The notes beneath the pieces are model-generated. The model saw only the letters and a list, made by a program, of their open reading frames with translations, made no database searches and had not been told where the DNA came from. Of a stretch of DNA of 64,000 nucleotides, positions 54,196 to 62,805 are shown piece by piece (position 1 is the first letter of the stretch; every line of letters begins with the position of its first letter). Both the position numbers and the translations under genes were made by a program. The stretch comes from CAIWKO01 sp964469155 (lineage in GTDB: Bacteria > Bacteroidota > Bacteroidia > Bacteroidales > CAIWKO01): assembly GCA_964469155.1 (NCBI GenBank), contig CAYXXU010000006.1:15326-79325 (forward strand). The letters run 5' to 3'.

Positions 54196-56709
54196 TTACA
54201 AAAACAAACTCCCCACCTGGTTCACCAAAAACGCCAGCAACCAAGCCAGCCCGAAAGAATAGAAGGCCGAAAATGCGCTCCAGCGCCAGCTTCCGGTTTC
54301 TTTGCGTATGGCCTGCAGTGTCCCTATGCAGGGAATGTAGAGTAGCACAAACAACATAAAGGCGAGGGCGACGGCCGGATTGAATATTTTTTGGCCCATG
54401 CGGGGACCATATTTGTAGGTTTGCGTTTTGATGCGGTTGACCAAGGTGTGGTTGTCGGCATCGTTCACATTGTCCACCTGGTAGAGCACCGAAAGCGAAC
54501 TGACGATGATCTCTTTGGCCGGAATGCCCGACAGAATGCAGATGCCAATGCGCCAGTCGAAGCCCAGGGGTTTGATGACAGGCTCGATCGCATGCCCGAA
54601 AGTGCCCAGGTACGACAACTCTTTTTGTTCGCTCTTTTTGGCCAGCAGCAGCACGGCTATGTCCTTTTGTTTCTGCTGAGCCATGGTGGCCAGCGAATCT
54701 TTGTTCATGAGGGGATGGGCGCTGGAAAAACCGGCATATTTATGGTCGATGGCCGCGAGTTCGGCATCGTAATCGCGGGAATATTTCACATGCAGCGGAA
54801 AATAGCTCAGCGCCCAGAAAATGACCGAAGATATGAGTATCACGCCGCCTATCTTTTTGATATATTGCGAGGATTTCTCCCACATGTTTTTCATGATCAC
54901 TTTGCCCGAGGGGGGGCGGTAGGGCGGAAGCTCCATCACAAAGGGATGTTCGTGCGCCCTGACGATGAAACGTTTCAGCAAAAGGGCGGTGAGTATGGCG
55001 ATGAGGATGCCCGTGAAATAAATGATAAATAGTATGGTGCCCGAATAGCCCGAAAAGAAAGCCGCGATGAACAGGATATAGACGGGCAGTCGTGCATTGC
55101 ACGAAATGAAAGGATTGATGAGTATGGTGATGAGGCGTTCTTTTTTGTTTTCGAGCATGCGGCTTGCCAGTATGGCGGGTACATTGCATCCGAAACCCAT
55201 TACCAGCGGGATGAAAGATTTGCCGTGAAGGCCGATGCGGTGCATGATCTTATCCATGATGAACACGGCACGCGACATATAGCCCGTGTCTTCCATGAGG
55301 GAAATAAAAAAATATAGTATCAGAATGTTGGGCAGGAACACCAGCACGCCTCCCACCCCGCTGAAGATACCATCGACGATAAGGTCTTTGAGGGTGCCGT
55401 CGGGCATGGCATGGGCGGTGAACTGCGAAAGCATGTTCACCAGCGAATCGATCCAGTGCATGGGATAGCTGCCCAGTTTGAAGGTGGCGGTGAACATCAG
55501 CCACATGAAAAAGAAAAAGATGGGCAGTCCGAAAAGTTTATGCGTGAGAATGCTGTCGATCACTTCACTGCTTTTCTTGGTCTCTTTGGCCGATTGCAGG
55601 GTCTCTTTCAGGGCACCGTTGATGAAACCGTATTTGAAATCGGTGATGAGTTGCTCGGAATTGGTGGTATAAAGTTTTTCTATCAGTTCCTTTTCTTTCT
55701 GAACACTTTGATAGATCTTTTCATGATTGTCGCAGGTTCTCACCTGATCTTCAGAGATGGTGTCGTTCTGAAGCAGTTTGATAGCCAGAAAACGGCTGGA
55801 TACCATATTCATCAACTCGGAATTTTCTTCGGTCTTCAGTTCGGTTTGAATGGCCCGTATCGATTTTTCGACCTGTTCACCATAGTTTATATGCACATGC
55901 CGCTGATCACGGTCCTTGTCTTCGTAGACATCAATAGCTGTAGACAAAAGTTTGTCGAGGTCACGGGCGCGGGATGCCGTAACAGGCACTATGGGAACAC
56001 CCGTGATGATGCCGAGCGAACGGTGATCGAGTTGGTTCCCTGCTTTGTCGAAATCCTCGTACATGTTCAGGGCCATGATCACCTTGAGGTCAGAATCGAT
56101 GAGGTCGGTGGTCAGATAGAGGTTGCGTTCGAGGTTGGTGGCATCCACCACATTGATGATGACATCGGGCAGGGTGTTGTGAAGAAAATCCCTGACTTGG
56201 GTCTTTTGCACCTGGTTGCCCGACAAAGCATAGATTCCGGGCAGGTCGTACAAAGTAATATGGTATCCCTGAAACTCGATCAGATGCTTTTTGAGTTCGA
56301 CTGTCACTCCGGCATAATTGCCAATGCGTTCGTTGAGCCCGGTGAAATAGTTGAAAATGGTGGTTTTTCCGGAAGTATTGTTGCCAATCAGGCCTATACT
56401 GATATTTTTGCCGGAACCGGGAGAACTCTTTTTATCGGAATCTATAATAAAGGTATCGAAATTTGCATTGCGTTCCTTTTCTGAAAAGGTTTTGTCGACC
56501 TCAATCAATCCGGCATCCACATTCCGCAGAATAATCTTATAACCCTTGATCTCGTACTCTATAGGATCGTTGAAAGGCGCCTTACGAATCACGGTAATCT
56601 TTTCCCCGACCACAAGGCCCATTTCCATTACCCTGCGCCGGAAAGCACCTCTTCCGCGTATCTTTGTTATTTCGGCAGTTTCACCAATATTGAGTTCGAG
56701 TAATGACAT
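54196..56709 (-). CDS. feoB: FeoA-FeoB fusion ferrous iron transporter
   Basis: An 837-residue inner-membrane importer of Fe(II). An N-terminal FeoA/SH3-like domain (1-75) is fused to the G domain (about 102-265), the helical GDI domain (about 290-370) and the Gate/nucleoside-recognition membrane core (about 395-835). The fusion is typical of Bacteroidota. The G motifs are unusual: G1 is GNNTSGKT (109-116) where GNPNSGKT is common, G3 DLPG (155-158) is normal, and G4 is NMYE (215-218) with Glu in place of the guanine-specifying Asp. The Cys-rich partner gene is downstream. Confidence 0.95.
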   Translation of the reverse strand: MSLLELNIGETAEITKIRGRGAFRRRVMEMGLVVGEKITVIRKAPFNDPIEYEIKGYKIILRNVDAGLIEVDKTFSEKERNANFDTFIIDSDKKSSPGSGKNISIGLIGNNTSGKTTIFNYFTGLNERIGNYAGVTVELKKHLIEFQGYHITLYDLPGIYALSGNQVQKTQVRDFLHNTLPDVIINVVDATNLERNLYLTTDLIDSDLKVIMALNMYEDFDKAGNQLDHRSLGIITGVPIVPVTASRARDLDKLLSTAIDVYEDKDRDQRHVHINYGEQVEKSIRAIQTELKTEENSELMNMVSSRFLAIKLLQNDTISEDQVRTCDNHEKIYQSVQKEKELIEKLYTTNSEQLITDFKYGFINGALKETLQSAKETKKSSEVIDSILTHKLFGLPIFFFFMWLMFTATFKLGSYPMHWIDSLVNMLSQFTAHAMPDGTLKDLIVDGIFSGVGGVLVFLPNILILYFFISLMEDTGYMSRAVFIMDKIMHRIGLHGKSFIPLVMGFGCNVPAILASRMLENKKERLITILINPFISCNARLPVYILFIAAFFSGYSGTILFIIYFTGILIAILTALLLKRFIVRAHEHPFVMELPPYRPPSGKVIMKNMWEKSSQYIKKIGGVILISSVIFWALSYFPLHVKYSRDYDAELAAIDHKYAGFSSAHPLMNKDSLATMAQQKQKDIAVLLLAKKSEQKELSYLGTFGHAIEPVIKPLGFDWRIGICILSGIPAKEIIVSSLSVLYQVDNVNDADNHTLVNRIKTQTYKYGPRMGQKIFNPAVALAFMLFVLLYIPCIGTLQAIRKETGSWRWSAFSAFYSFGLAWLLAFLVNQVGSLFL

Positions 56710-56786
56710 GATTTAGTTTCAGGCGGCTAATTTAGAGAAATTCTAAATAGCGGCAAAATAAATTCGTATAAAAAACGATAAAATGA

Positions 56787-56794
56787 TAATTTTG
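56787..56794 (+). promoter_or_regulatory. Promoter -7 box (TAATTTTG) of trmD
   Basis: A perfect TAnnTTTG match, with TTCG 20 bases upstream as a weak -33. It overlaps an in-frame ATG at 56783, so translation must begin at 56807 with a leader of only about 8 bases. Confidence 0.5.
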
Positions 56795-56806
56795 TACAAA
56801 AAAGCG

Positions 56807-57481
56807 ATGCGGATCGACATCATCACCATTTTTCCTGAGATATTCGAAAGCCCTTTCGGGTACTCGATAATTAAAAGAGCCATTGATAAAGGAATCGTTG
56901 ACATTCATTTTCACAACCTGCGCGACTATTCGCTGAACAAGCACCGCAATGTGGATGACTATCCCTATGGAGGAGGCGCCGGTATGGTGATGATGATTGA
57001 ACCAATTGCCAACTGCATTGAAAAGCTGAAAGCGGAACGAGATTACGATGAGGTGATCTATACCAGCCCTGACGGAGAGGTTTTGGAACAAAAAATCTCG
57101 AACCAGATTTCAACCATGGAGAACATTATTATTTTGTGCGGGCATTATAAAGGTATTGATGAAAGGATCAGGGAGCATTTTATTACGAGGGAGATTTCTA
57201 TCGGAAATTATGTTCTTTCAGGAGGCGAGTTGGCGGCAATGGTTTTATGCGATAGTGTGATCCGCTTGATTCCCGGCGTGATAGGGGATGAAACTTCGGC
57301 CCTGTCGGATTCCTTTCAGGACGGATTGCTGGCACCACCTGTTTATACCCGTCCGGCAAATTATAAAGGCTGGCCGGTCCCGGATGTTTTATTGTCGGGC
57401 AATGATGCTGAAATACTGAAATGGAGAACGGAACAATCGGTGGAACGGACCAAAAAAAGACGCCCTGAAATGCTGGATTAA
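56807..57481 (+). CDS. trmD: tRNA (guanine-N1-)-methyltransferase TrmD
   Basis: A 224-residue trefoil-knot enzyme that makes m1G37 in tRNAs and so prevents frameshifting. It starts MRIDIITIFPEIFES, the family start. YPYGGGAGMVMM, the knot segment ISIGNYVLSGGELAAMV, and DSFQDGLLAPPVYTRP are typical. rplS follows after 108 bases, keeping part of the classical rpsP-rimM-trmD-rplS order. Confidence 0.95.
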   Translation: MRIDIITIFPEIFESPFGYSIIKRAIDKGIVDIHFHNLRDYSLNKHRNVDDYPYGGGAGMVMMIEPIANCIEKLKAERDYDEVIYTSPDGEVLEQKISNQISTMENIIILCGHYKGIDERIREHFITREISIGNYVLSGGELAAMVLCDSVIRLIPGVIGDETSALSDSFQDGLLAPPVYTRPANYKGWPVPDVLLSGNDAEILKWRTEQSVERTKKRRPEMLD

Positions 57482-57555
57482 TTTTATTTGTGAAAGTTTA
57501 TAATCTTTTTTTAAAAAAATAGACACAGTTATAGAGTTTTATTCAAAAAATATAG

Positions 57556-57563
57556 TATTTTTG
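57556..57563 (+). promoter_or_regulatory. Promoter -7 box (TATTTTTG) of rplS
   Basis: A perfect TAnnTTTG match 27 bases before the rplS start, showing that rplS has its own promoter apart from trmD. Confidence 0.5.
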
Positions 57564-57589
57564 CACTCCAATTTCAAAAAAGCATTGTT

Positions 57590-57961
57590 ATGAATAGCAG
57601 AGAAGTTATTAAGTTTGTTGAGGATACTATGAATGTATTACCCGAATATCCGGTGTTTAAGGCAGGTGATACCATTACAGTTCATTATAAAATTAAAGAA
57701 GGTAATAAAGAACGTATTCAGCAATACCAGGGTGTGGTTATCCAGAGATCAGGCGAAGGTAGCAAGGAAACTTTTACTGTCCGTAAAATGTCAGGTAATA
57801 TTGGTGTGGAAAGAATTTTCCCCATAGCTTCACCATTTATTGATAAAATTGAAGTAAACAAAAAAGGTGCTGTTCGCAGGGCTCGTATTTTCTACCTGAG
57901 AGATCTGACCGGTAAGAAAGCCCGTATCAAAGAAAAGAAAAAAGCACAAGTAAAGAAATAA
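57590..57961 (+). CDS. rplS: 50S ribosomal protein L19
   Basis: A 123-residue ribosomal protein at the 30S-50S interface. The FKAGDTITVHYKIKEGNKERIQQYQG segment (in parts), ETFTVRKMSGNIGVERIFP and the RRARIFYLR motif are diagnostic. Its Lys-rich tail is normal. A terminator follows at once. Confidence 0.96.
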   Translation: MNSREVIKFVEDTMNVLPEYPVFKAGDTITVHYKIKEGNKERIQQYQGVVIQRSGEGSKETFTVRKMSGNIGVERIFPIASPFIDKIEVNKKGAVRRARIFYLRDLTGKKARIKEKKKAQVKK

Positions 57962-57963
57962 AT

Positions 57964-57993
57964 GAAAAACCTCCGATTCGGAGGTTTTTTTTT
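57964..57993 (+). terminator. Terminator after rplS
   Basis: CCTCCG (57970-57975) pairs with CGGAGG (57979-57984), followed by nine T. The stem is flanked by A/T pairs. Confidence 0.9.
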
Positions 57994-58042
57994 GCCATTA
58001 TATTTGCTAATGTAATGTGTCTATCTGGGTTTCAAAAAAATA

Positions 58043-59293
58043 TTACTGATTGATCTTATCAGCTATTGAAATTCCTGCCAGGTATCCTGTTGAAAAAGCA
58101 ATCTGAAGATTATAGCCTCCCGTATCAGCATCCAGATCCAGAACCTCACCTGTAAAATACAGGTTCTTGACCAGCTTCGACTCCATGGTTTTTGGATGTA
58201 TCTCTTTAACTGATACGCCACCACCTGTGATTATGGCCCTGTTGTAGCCTCCATGTCCGGAAATGTTAATGGTGAAGTTTTTGAGGTGTGCCAGAATCCT
58301 TTTTCTTTCGACCGCGGTCAATTGGTTGCACTTTTGTCGTAGGTCAACATCTGCAAGGTTCATGAAAACCCTGATGATTTGAGTGGGCAAAAGTCCCTGG
58401 AGCAATTCATATACTTCAGACCTTCCCAGTCGGTCAATATCCCTGGTCATTCGGTTATCAAGTTTATCAAGAGAAAGACCCGGTTTGAGATCGATGGTGA
58501 GATAAACTCGTTTCTTTTCTACGACATCCATAATACATTTTCTGCTCAGAGTAAGAATAATCGGTCCTTCAACACCATTCTCATAAAAATCAAGCTCACC
58601 GAAAGCATTATACTTTTCTTTACCGTCAACAAAAATAGAAGCTCCAACATTTTTTAAATGCAGCCCATGAAGTTTCTTTACAAACTCATCATTTGAAGTC
58701 AAAGGCACCAACATAGGATACAGATTACTGACAGAATGTCCGGTGTTCTTGCCAAATTTATAGCCATCGCCTGTTGAGCCGGTGGCAGGATAAGAAATTC
58801 CGCCTGTTGCCACCTCTACTGAATCGGCAAAGATCTTTCTGCCATCAACAGTAATTACTCCGCCGGCAGTGTTTTCGCTAATGATGATCTCTTTTACGGC
58901 AGTATTACATTCTATAATAACACCGGCTTTATTCAGCCATCTGACCATGGCATCGACAAGTTCGGTAGCTTTGTTGCTGAAAGGAAAAACCCGGCCGCCT
59001 TGTTCTTTTTTTGTTTTTACGCCTATCCCTTCAAAAAAGGCGATCAACTCCTCAGAAAAGAAGACAGAAAAAGCATTGTAAAGAAATCTGCTGTCGGGAC
59101 CAACATGATTTAAGAAAATTTCTTTTTCAGCTATATTGGTAATATTGCATCTCCCTTTGCCTGTAATCCGGAGTTTACAGCCCGGCATACGCATCTTTTC
59201 GAGCAATAAAACCTTAGCTCCGCCTGATGCTGCCTGTCCCGCACACATCATTCCGGAAGCACCGGCACCAATCACAATCACATCGAATTTCAT
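58043..59293 (-). CDS. NAD(P)/FAD-dependent oxidoreductase, HI0933/BaiN-like family
   Basis: A 416-residue flavoprotein with the N-terminal FAD-binding motif VIGAGASGMM (6-15), GKGRCNITN (about 50), and the C-terminal GGVSVKEIHPKTMESK and LDADTGGYNLQIAFSTG segments of the HI0933 (YhiN/BaiN) family. The physiological reaction is not settled for most members. It is a single gene, divergent from the pdh operon. Confidence 0.88.
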   Translation of the reverse strand: MKFDVIVIGAGASGMMCAGQAASGGAKVLLLEKMRMPGCKLRITGKGRCNITNIAEKEIFLNHVGPDSRFLYNAFSVFFSEELIAFFEGIGVKTKKEQGGRVFPFSNKATELVDAMVRWLNKAGVIIECNTAVKEIIISENTAGGVITVDGRKIFADSVEVATGGISYPATGSTGDGYKFGKNTGHSVSNLYPMLVPLTSNDEFVKKLHGLHLKNVGASIFVDGKEKYNAFGELDFYENGVEGPIILTLSRKCIMDVVEKKRVYLTIDLKPGLSLDKLDNRMTRDIDRLGRSEVYELLQGLLPTQIIRVFMNLADVDLRQKCNQLTAVERKRILAHLKNFTINISGHGGYNRAIITGGGVSVKEIHPKTMESKLVKNLYFTGEVLDLDADTGGYNLQIAFSTGYLAGISIADKINQ

Positions 59294-59368
59294 GAATAAA
59301 AGATATTCCCGGCTAAAGTACCATAAAATTTTAATAAATAATATTGCGATTAATACAAAAACATTTTA

Positions 59369-59376
59369 TAATTTTG
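59369..59376 (+). promoter_or_regulatory. Promoter -7 box (TAATTTTG) of the pdh operon
   Basis: A perfect TAnnTTTG match 61 bases before pdhA. A TTG at 59344-59346 is 22 bases upstream, slightly wide for the -33 element. Confidence 0.5.
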
Positions 59377-59426
59377 GAATGAATTTTGACTATCTGGAAA
59401 AATTCTAAATAATAATAAATAAATTC

Positions 59427-59432
59427 AGGAGG
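59427..59432 (+). promoter_or_regulatory. Full Shine-Dalgarno sequence before pdhA
   Basis: AGGAGG stands four bases before the pdhA ATG (59437). Most genes in this window have no such site, as is usual in Bacteroidota, so this is an exception and fixes the start. Confidence 0.6.
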
Positions 59433-59436
59433 TATA

Positions 59437-60525
59437 ATGTTTAAAGAATTCGATCCCGCAGAAGATAAAATCCTTAGAGTTATCGATAATGAGGGAAAAA
59501 TAATCAATAAAAAATGGATGCCCCAATTGGATGATAAGTTGATCCGTAAAGCATATAATGACATGCTTTTTGCCAGAATTGCTGACAATATGGCAGTTTC
59601 TTATCAGCGCCAGGGCAGAATGTTCACCTATCCACCCAATTTGGGTCAGGAAGCCATTTCAGGTGCATTAGGTAATATTATGAAAGAAGAAGACTGGTTG
59701 GTACCGGCTTTTCGCGAATTGGGCGCCTGGCTTGCCAAAGGAGCTACACTGAAAGATATCTTTCTTTATTTCAAAGGCAATGAAGAGGGTACTGCATTCA
59801 GAAATGTGAAGAAAATGCTGCCCATTGCAGTGCCAATAGCTTCACAGTTGTTACATGCTGCCGGCATTGGTTATGCTATAAAATACAGGAATGATAAAGA
59901 AGTAGTATTTACTATTGTGGGAGACGGAGGCACTTCGGAAGGTGATTTTCATGAAGCCATGAACTTTGCTTCCGTATGGAAGGTGCCTGTGATCTTTTTG
60001 ATTCAGAACAACCAGTTTGCTATATCGGTTCCCTTCTGCAAACAATCTGCATCAATAAATATTGCTGTTAAATCCATGGCGTATGGCATGCCCGGAATTA
60101 AGGTTGACGGAAATGACTTTTTTGCCATGTACAGCGCTTTGGATTTTGCCCGCAAATATGCTTTGGAAGGCAATGGTCCTGTATTGATAGAGGCTTTAAC
60201 TTACCGCAAAGGAGCTCACACCACATCCGATGATCCTGCGAAATATCGCACCAAAGAAGAAGAAGATACCTGGGCTGTTACTGACCCCTTGACCCGGTTA
60301 AATAAATTTTTGAAATCAAAGAAACTGATCACAGACAAGGAGGAACAAACCCTTACAGAACAATATAAAAAGGAAGTAGACAAGAGTTTTGAAGAGGCTG
60401 AAAATAATCCTCCCACACAATTGGAAGATGTTTTCAAATACACTTATGTTGATATTCCCGACGATCTGAAAGTTCAGCAAATGGAGCACGAGAAGTTTTT
60501 AAAATGGAAGGAGGCACAGAAATGA
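59437..60525 (+). CDS. pdhA: 2-oxoacid dehydrogenase E1 alpha subunit
   Basis: A 362-residue thiamine-diphosphate subunit of the pyruvate (or branched-chain 2-oxoacid) dehydrogenase. The ThDP motif runs from GDGGTSEGD (162-170) to the Asn pair NN (191-192). The RQGRMFTYPPNLGQEA segment is typical of E1-alpha. It decarboxylates the oxoacid together with the beta subunit. It overlaps the next gene by four bases (ATGA). The bacterial PDH/acetoin E1 sequence class cannot be separated by eye, so pyruvate is the likely rather than proven substrate. Confidence 0.9.
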   Translation: MFKEFDPAEDKILRVIDNEGKIINKKWMPQLDDKLIRKAYNDMLFARIADNMAVSYQRQGRMFTYPPNLGQEAISGALGNIMKEEDWLVPAFRELGAWLAKGATLKDIFLYFKGNEEGTAFRNVKKMLPIAVPIASQLLHAAGIGYAIKYRNDKEVVFTIVGDGGTSEGDFHEAMNFASVWKVPVIFLIQNNQFAISVPFCKQSASINIAVKSMAYGMPGIKVDGNDFFAMYSALDFARKYALEGNGPVLIEALTYRKGAHTTSDDPAKYRTKEEEDTWAVTDPLTRLNKFLKSKKLITDKEEQTLTEQYKKEVDKSFEEAENNPPTQLEDVFKYTYVDIPDDLKVQQMEHEKFLKWKEAQK

Positions 60526-61499
60526 AAGTAATGAATATGGTTCAGGCGATTAATAACGCCCTGGAAATAAAATTAAAAGAAGATCCCACCATAGTATCCT
60601 ATGGTGAAGATGCCGGTGTTGAAGGCGGCGTTTTCCGTGTGACGGAAGGTCTGCAGGAGAAATTTGGCGAAAAACGTGTATTCGATTCCCCATTGGCTGA
60701 ATCAGGCATTGTAGGAACAGCGGTTGGTATGGCTATAGCTGGTCTCAGGCCTATTGTGGAACTTCAGTTTTGCGGGTTTGTTTACCCGGCTTTCAACCAG
60801 ATCATTTCTCATGCAGCTCGTATGCATAACCGTACCCGTGGTAAGTTTAAAACCCCGATGGTGATTCGTTTCCCTTATGGGGGCGGTATCAATGCATTGG
60901 AGCATCATTCCGAGAGCATGGAATCTATGTTTGGACACATTCCTGGTCTTAAGGTAATAATCCCGTCGACTCCGCATGATGCTAAAGGCATGCTGATTGC
61001 CGCAATCGAAAGCGACGATACGGTGATGTTTATGGAACCTAAACGTATCTACAGGGCCATCAAACAGGAAGTTTCGGAAGAAAAGTATTCTATTCCCATC
61101 GGCAAAGCCAAAGTGCTGACGGCAGGGGATGATATTACCGTGGTGGCTTACGGTGCCATGATTCGCGAAGTGCAGAAAGCTATGGTGATGGCCAAAAGCA
61201 AGAACATTTCGGTGGAGCTGATCGACCTTAGAAGTATTTATCCTATCGACAAAGAAACCATTATCAAATCTGTTCAGAAAACAGGGCGACTGATGATAGT
61301 GACCGAAGAACCCAAATCATTTGGTGTGGCTGCTGAAATTACCGCCATTGCCAATGAAGAAGCCTTCCTGTATCTCGAAGCCCCGGTGAAGCGTGTGGCC
61401 GGTTTTGATACCATAGTTCCATTGCCTGCCACGGAGCATTTCTACCTGATCACTCCCGAGAAGATCTTTTATGAATTGGAAAAAGTTGTAAAATTTTAA
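60522..61499 (+). CDS. pdhB: 2-oxoacid dehydrogenase E1 beta subunit
   Basis: A 326-residue transketolase-like beta subunit. It starts MKVMNMVQAINNALEI at the ATGA overlap with pdhA; an in-frame ATG at 60504 lies inside pdhA and is not preferred. GEDAGVEGGVFRVTEGL, SPLAESGIVGTAVGMA and RFPYGGGINALEHHSESME are typical. It forms the alpha2-beta2 E1 tetramer with the preceding product. Confidence 0.92.
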   Translation: MKVMNMVQAINNALEIKLKEDPTIVSYGEDAGVEGGVFRVTEGLQEKFGEKRVFDSPLAESGIVGTAVGMAIAGLRPIVELQFCGFVYPAFNQIISHAARMHNRTRGKFKTPMVIRFPYGGGINALEHHSESMESMFGHIPGLKVIIPSTPHDAKGMLIAAIESDDTVMFMEPKRIYRAIKQEVSEEKYSIPIGKAKVLTAGDDITVVAYGAMIREVQKAMVMAKSKNISVELIDLRSIYPIDKETIIKSVQKTGRLMIVTEEPKSFGVAAEITAIANEEAFLYLEAPVKRVAGFDTIVPLPATEHFYLITPEKIFYELEKVVKF

Positions 61500-61509
61500 A
61501 TTAGTACGA

Positions 61510-62790
61510 ATGAGATACATTTTTAAATTTCCGGATATTGGCGAGGGACTCGACGAGGGCACTATTGCTGAATGGTATGTCAGCAAAGGCCAGCAGGTGA
61601 GTTCGGGCGACCCATTGGTGAAAATGGAAACCGATAAGGTGGTTACCGACATACCATCGCCTAAAACAGGTGTTATTGCAGCTATTTACGGCAAGGTGGG
61701 CGAAACCATTCATGTGGGAGAGGCCCTGGTTGAGATAGAAATGGAAGGTGTGGCCGGTGCTGATGCCGTTGCCGAGACAGAAAAGGCCGAATTTGAACCT
61801 GTGGAAGAAGGCGCCGGCGTGGTTGGCACCCTCGAAGTGGCCGGCAACAACGCTTATATGCCTGCCAGCGAAGAAGGCGTGGAAGCTGATACGGCCCAGG
61901 TGACCAAACCTCTCAAAAAAGCATTGGCAACCCCGGTGGCCCGTGCCATGGCCAAAGAAATGGGTGTGGATATCAACCTGATTACAGGTACCGGTCCTGC
62001 CGGGCGTGTGATGACGGCCGATATCAAGAAATATTTCGAAAGCTCGAAACGCATGGAAGATCAGGCAAAACAGGTTCCTCAGTTGGCCGAAGACCGCATA
62101 ACCTATAAACCCTTGTCTCAGCTTCGTAAGACGATAGCTAAAAACATGATAGGTTCCAAGCATAGTGCCGCCCATATGACGGTTCATGAAGAAGTGGAGG
62201 TTTCAGAACTGATGCGGGTTCGTGATAAATTCAAAACCTTGCTGGCTGCTGAAGGTGTTAAACTGAGCTACCTGCCTTTTATTCTGAAAGCAGTGGCTTT
62301 GAGCCTGAAGAAATTCCCTTCGCTGAATTCGGAAATGGATATGGAGAATAACCGCATGGTGTATAAAAACTATGTGAACCTCGGCATTGCCGTGGATACC
62401 GAAGACGGCCTGCTGGTTCCGGTGATCAACGATGTGGATAATCTCAGCATCAAAAAGATCGCTGCAGAACTTACTGCCATTGCTGATAAGGCCCGCGATC
62501 GCAAGCTCTCGATGAACGATATGAAAGACGGCACCTTTACCATCACCAATTATGGTTCTATCGGAGGCATATTTGCTACTCCTGTGATCAATTATCCGCA
62601 GGCAGGCATTTTGGGAATTGGTCGTTTGGTTGAAAAACCAATCTTCAAAGGTGAGGAAGTGGTGAAAGGCCGTTTTTTCCCCTTATCGCTTTCGGTCGAC
62701 CACCGCATTGTGGATGGGGGAGAGGTTACCCGTTTTTTGAATACCGTGATCGCTTATCTGAACGACCCGGTGGCAATGATCATTGAATAA
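61510..62790 (+). CDS. pdhC: 2-oxoacid dehydrogenase E2 acyltransferase
   Basis: A 426-residue E2 core: one lipoyl domain (1-77) with lipoylated Lys43 in METDK, an Ala/Glu-rich linker, the E1/E3-binding domain (about 139-175; ATPVARAMAKEMGVD), and the catalytic domain (about 195-426) with the DHRIVDGGE active site. It needs lipoate, for which the lipoate ligase at 31776-32390 is the candidate. Spacing to neighbours is 10 and 15 bases, a single operon. Confidence 0.94.
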   Translation: MRYIFKFPDIGEGLDEGTIAEWYVSKGQQVSSGDPLVKMETDKVVTDIPSPKTGVIAAIYGKVGETIHVGEALVEIEMEGVAGADAVAETEKAEFEPVEEGAGVVGTLEVAGNNAYMPASEEGVEADTAQVTKPLKKALATPVARAMAKEMGVDINLITGTGPAGRVMTADIKKYFESSKRMEDQAKQVPQLAEDRITYKPLSQLRKTIAKNMIGSKHSAAHMTVHEEVEVSELMRVRDKFKTLLAAEGVKLSYLPFILKAVALSLKKFPSLNSEMDMENNRMVYKNYVNLGIAVDTEDGLLVPVINDVDNLSIKKIAAELTAIADKARDRKLSMNDMKDGTFTITNYGSIGGIFATPVINYPQAGILGIGRLVEKPIFKGEEVVKGRFFPLSLSVDHRIVDGGEVTRFLNTVIAYLNDPVAMIIE

Positions 62791-62805
62791 TTAAAACACG
62801 AGAAC

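Noticed and set aside
56783..56806. Upstream ATG for trmD
   Set aside because: It overlaps the promoter box, and family members start MRIDIIT.
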